The notes under the pieces: generated by a model
The model's database searches: none
What the model saw: only the letters and a program-made list of their open reading frames with translations
Told to the model about the DNA's origin: nothing
Shown: positions 63,499 through 64,000 of the stretch, piece after piece
Layout of the letters: each line of letters starts with the position of its first letter
Position numbering within the stretch: the stretch's first letter is position 1
Position numbers and translations under genes: made by a program
Source of the DNA: Niveispirillum irakense DSM 11586
GTDB lineage: Bacteria > Pseudomonadota > Alphaproteobacteria > Azospirillales > Azospirillaceae
DNA: 64,000 nucleotides
Direction of reading: 5' to 3'
NCBI RefSeq assembly: GCF_000429645.1
Contig: NZ_AUCG01000003.1
Location: 60,331 to 124,330, forward strand

Positions 63499-64000
63499 AT
63501 GTCTATTCACGAGCGCACCCGTGACCATGTCCTGAAGATGTTGACCGAGGCGCCGGCATCGGAAGCGCAGCTCAACCAGGTTTTCGAGTTTCTGGTTTAT
63601 TATCGCTGTCTGCTGCTGAATAACACCATCGTGAAAAATGGCGGCCCTGTTGTCCGTGGGGGCCCGTTTGCCGGCATGATGCTGGTTGATCCCGCCAATC
63701 GTTGTAGCGCTCCGCTGCTGCTCGGCTGCTATGAGGAGGAGCTGCACGCCATTGTTCGCGGCATTCCGGATGCGGGCTACGACCGGGTGATCAATATTGG
63801 CTGCGGCGAGGGCTATTACGCCGTGGGGATCAAGCGCCTTATGCCGTCTCTGGAAATGTGGGCGCACGATATTGATCCCAAGCTTCAGGAGAAGTGCCGT
63901 GGCATGGCGGCCCTGAACGGGGTCGATATTCATGTCGGCGGGGTGTTTGAACCTGAAAGCTTCGCGAGCCATACCGGCGGGCGGACATTGGTCTGGTGTG
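63499..64000 (+). CDS. Class I SAM-dependent methyltransferase, truncated by window end
   Basis: At least 167 aa; the reading frame is open to the window edge. ATG at 63499 (MSIHERTRDHVLKML). The SAM-binding glycine motif is VINIGCGEGYYAVGIKRL (about 97-114), with the acidic residue of HDIDPKL at the end of beta 2. Substrate unknown; small-molecule or glycan-type methyltransferases have this form. It replaces the usual rpsL-rpsG-fusA neighbour downstream of rpoC. Confidence 0.75.
   Translation, partial: MSIHERTRDHVLKMLTEAPASEAQLNQVFEFLVYYRCLLLNNTIVKNGGPVVRGGPFAGMMLVDPANRCSAPLLLGCYEEELHAIVRGIPDAGYDRVINIGCGEGYYAVGIKRLMPSLEMWAHDIDPKLQEKCRGMAALNGVDIHVGGVFEPESFASHTGGRTLVWC

Overview
The window is about 64 kb of GC-rich chromosomal DNA from an alphaproteobacterium. 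The gene content (RegB/RegA redox two-component system, a PraR-like regulator, MJ0042 zinc-ribbon/DUF3426 protein, tRNA-Tyr/tRNA-Gly/tuf/tRNA-Trp/secE/nusG block) and the protein style suggest Rhodospirillales, possibly Azospirillaceae (Azospirillum/Niveispirillum-like). This placement is inferred from reading only; no search was run. No rRNA operon, CRISPR array, prophage or transposase was seen. Four tRNA genes are present.

Layout. 1-5.3 kb: an unusually long GlmS-like amidotransferase/SIS protein, divergent from a UMF1-type MFS transporter, then a small membrane protein. 5.4-8.8 kb: a hairpin-rich gap, a TPR protein, an SDR-like protein and a DUF445 membrane protein. 8.8-11.3 kb (minus strand): an ABC ATPase, a small exported Cys protein, a DsbA-like oxidoreductase and a CPTC membrane protein, all divergent from regB-regA (11.4-13.3 kb). 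13.4-16.8 kb: DUF3426 protein, then ftsX (no ftsE beside it), a YdcF-like protein and plsC. 17.0-24.8 kb: rimP-nusA-ylxR-infB-rbfA-truB, the conserved transcription-termination/translation-initiation operon, with a terminator-like leader. 24.9-32.6 kb: a polytopic membrane protein, a very large YfaS-type alpha-2-macroglobulin without the thioester motif, and an aspartoacylase-family metallohydrolase. 32.7-40.3 kb: a polysaccharide locus (polymerase/ligase-like, Wzz-like, two family-2 glycosyltransferases, a multi-SLBB export protein) with a PraR-like repressor in the middle. 40.5-47.7 kb: aguB, a BtuC/BtuF pair without ATPase, a small AAA ATPase, a pentapeptide-repeat protein divergent from phoU, an unrecognised PAS-like protein and a lipoprotein. 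47.7-63.3 kb: tRNA-Thr, rlmB, tRNA-Tyr, tRNA-Gly, tuf, tRNA-Trp, secE, nusG, rplKA, rplJL, rpoB, rpoC. After the rpoC terminator a SAM methyltransferase runs off the window.

How it fits together. Two core information-processing blocks (rimP-truB and tuf-rpoC) carry most of the essential functions. Between them lie envelope and polysaccharide functions, redox sensing and nutrient uptake. The points most worth following up are the extended GlmS-like enzyme, the PraR-like regulator with a cluster of matching palindromic sites inside the polysaccharide locus, the redox gene set divergent from regB, and a family of related perfect inverted repeats in intergenic gaps.
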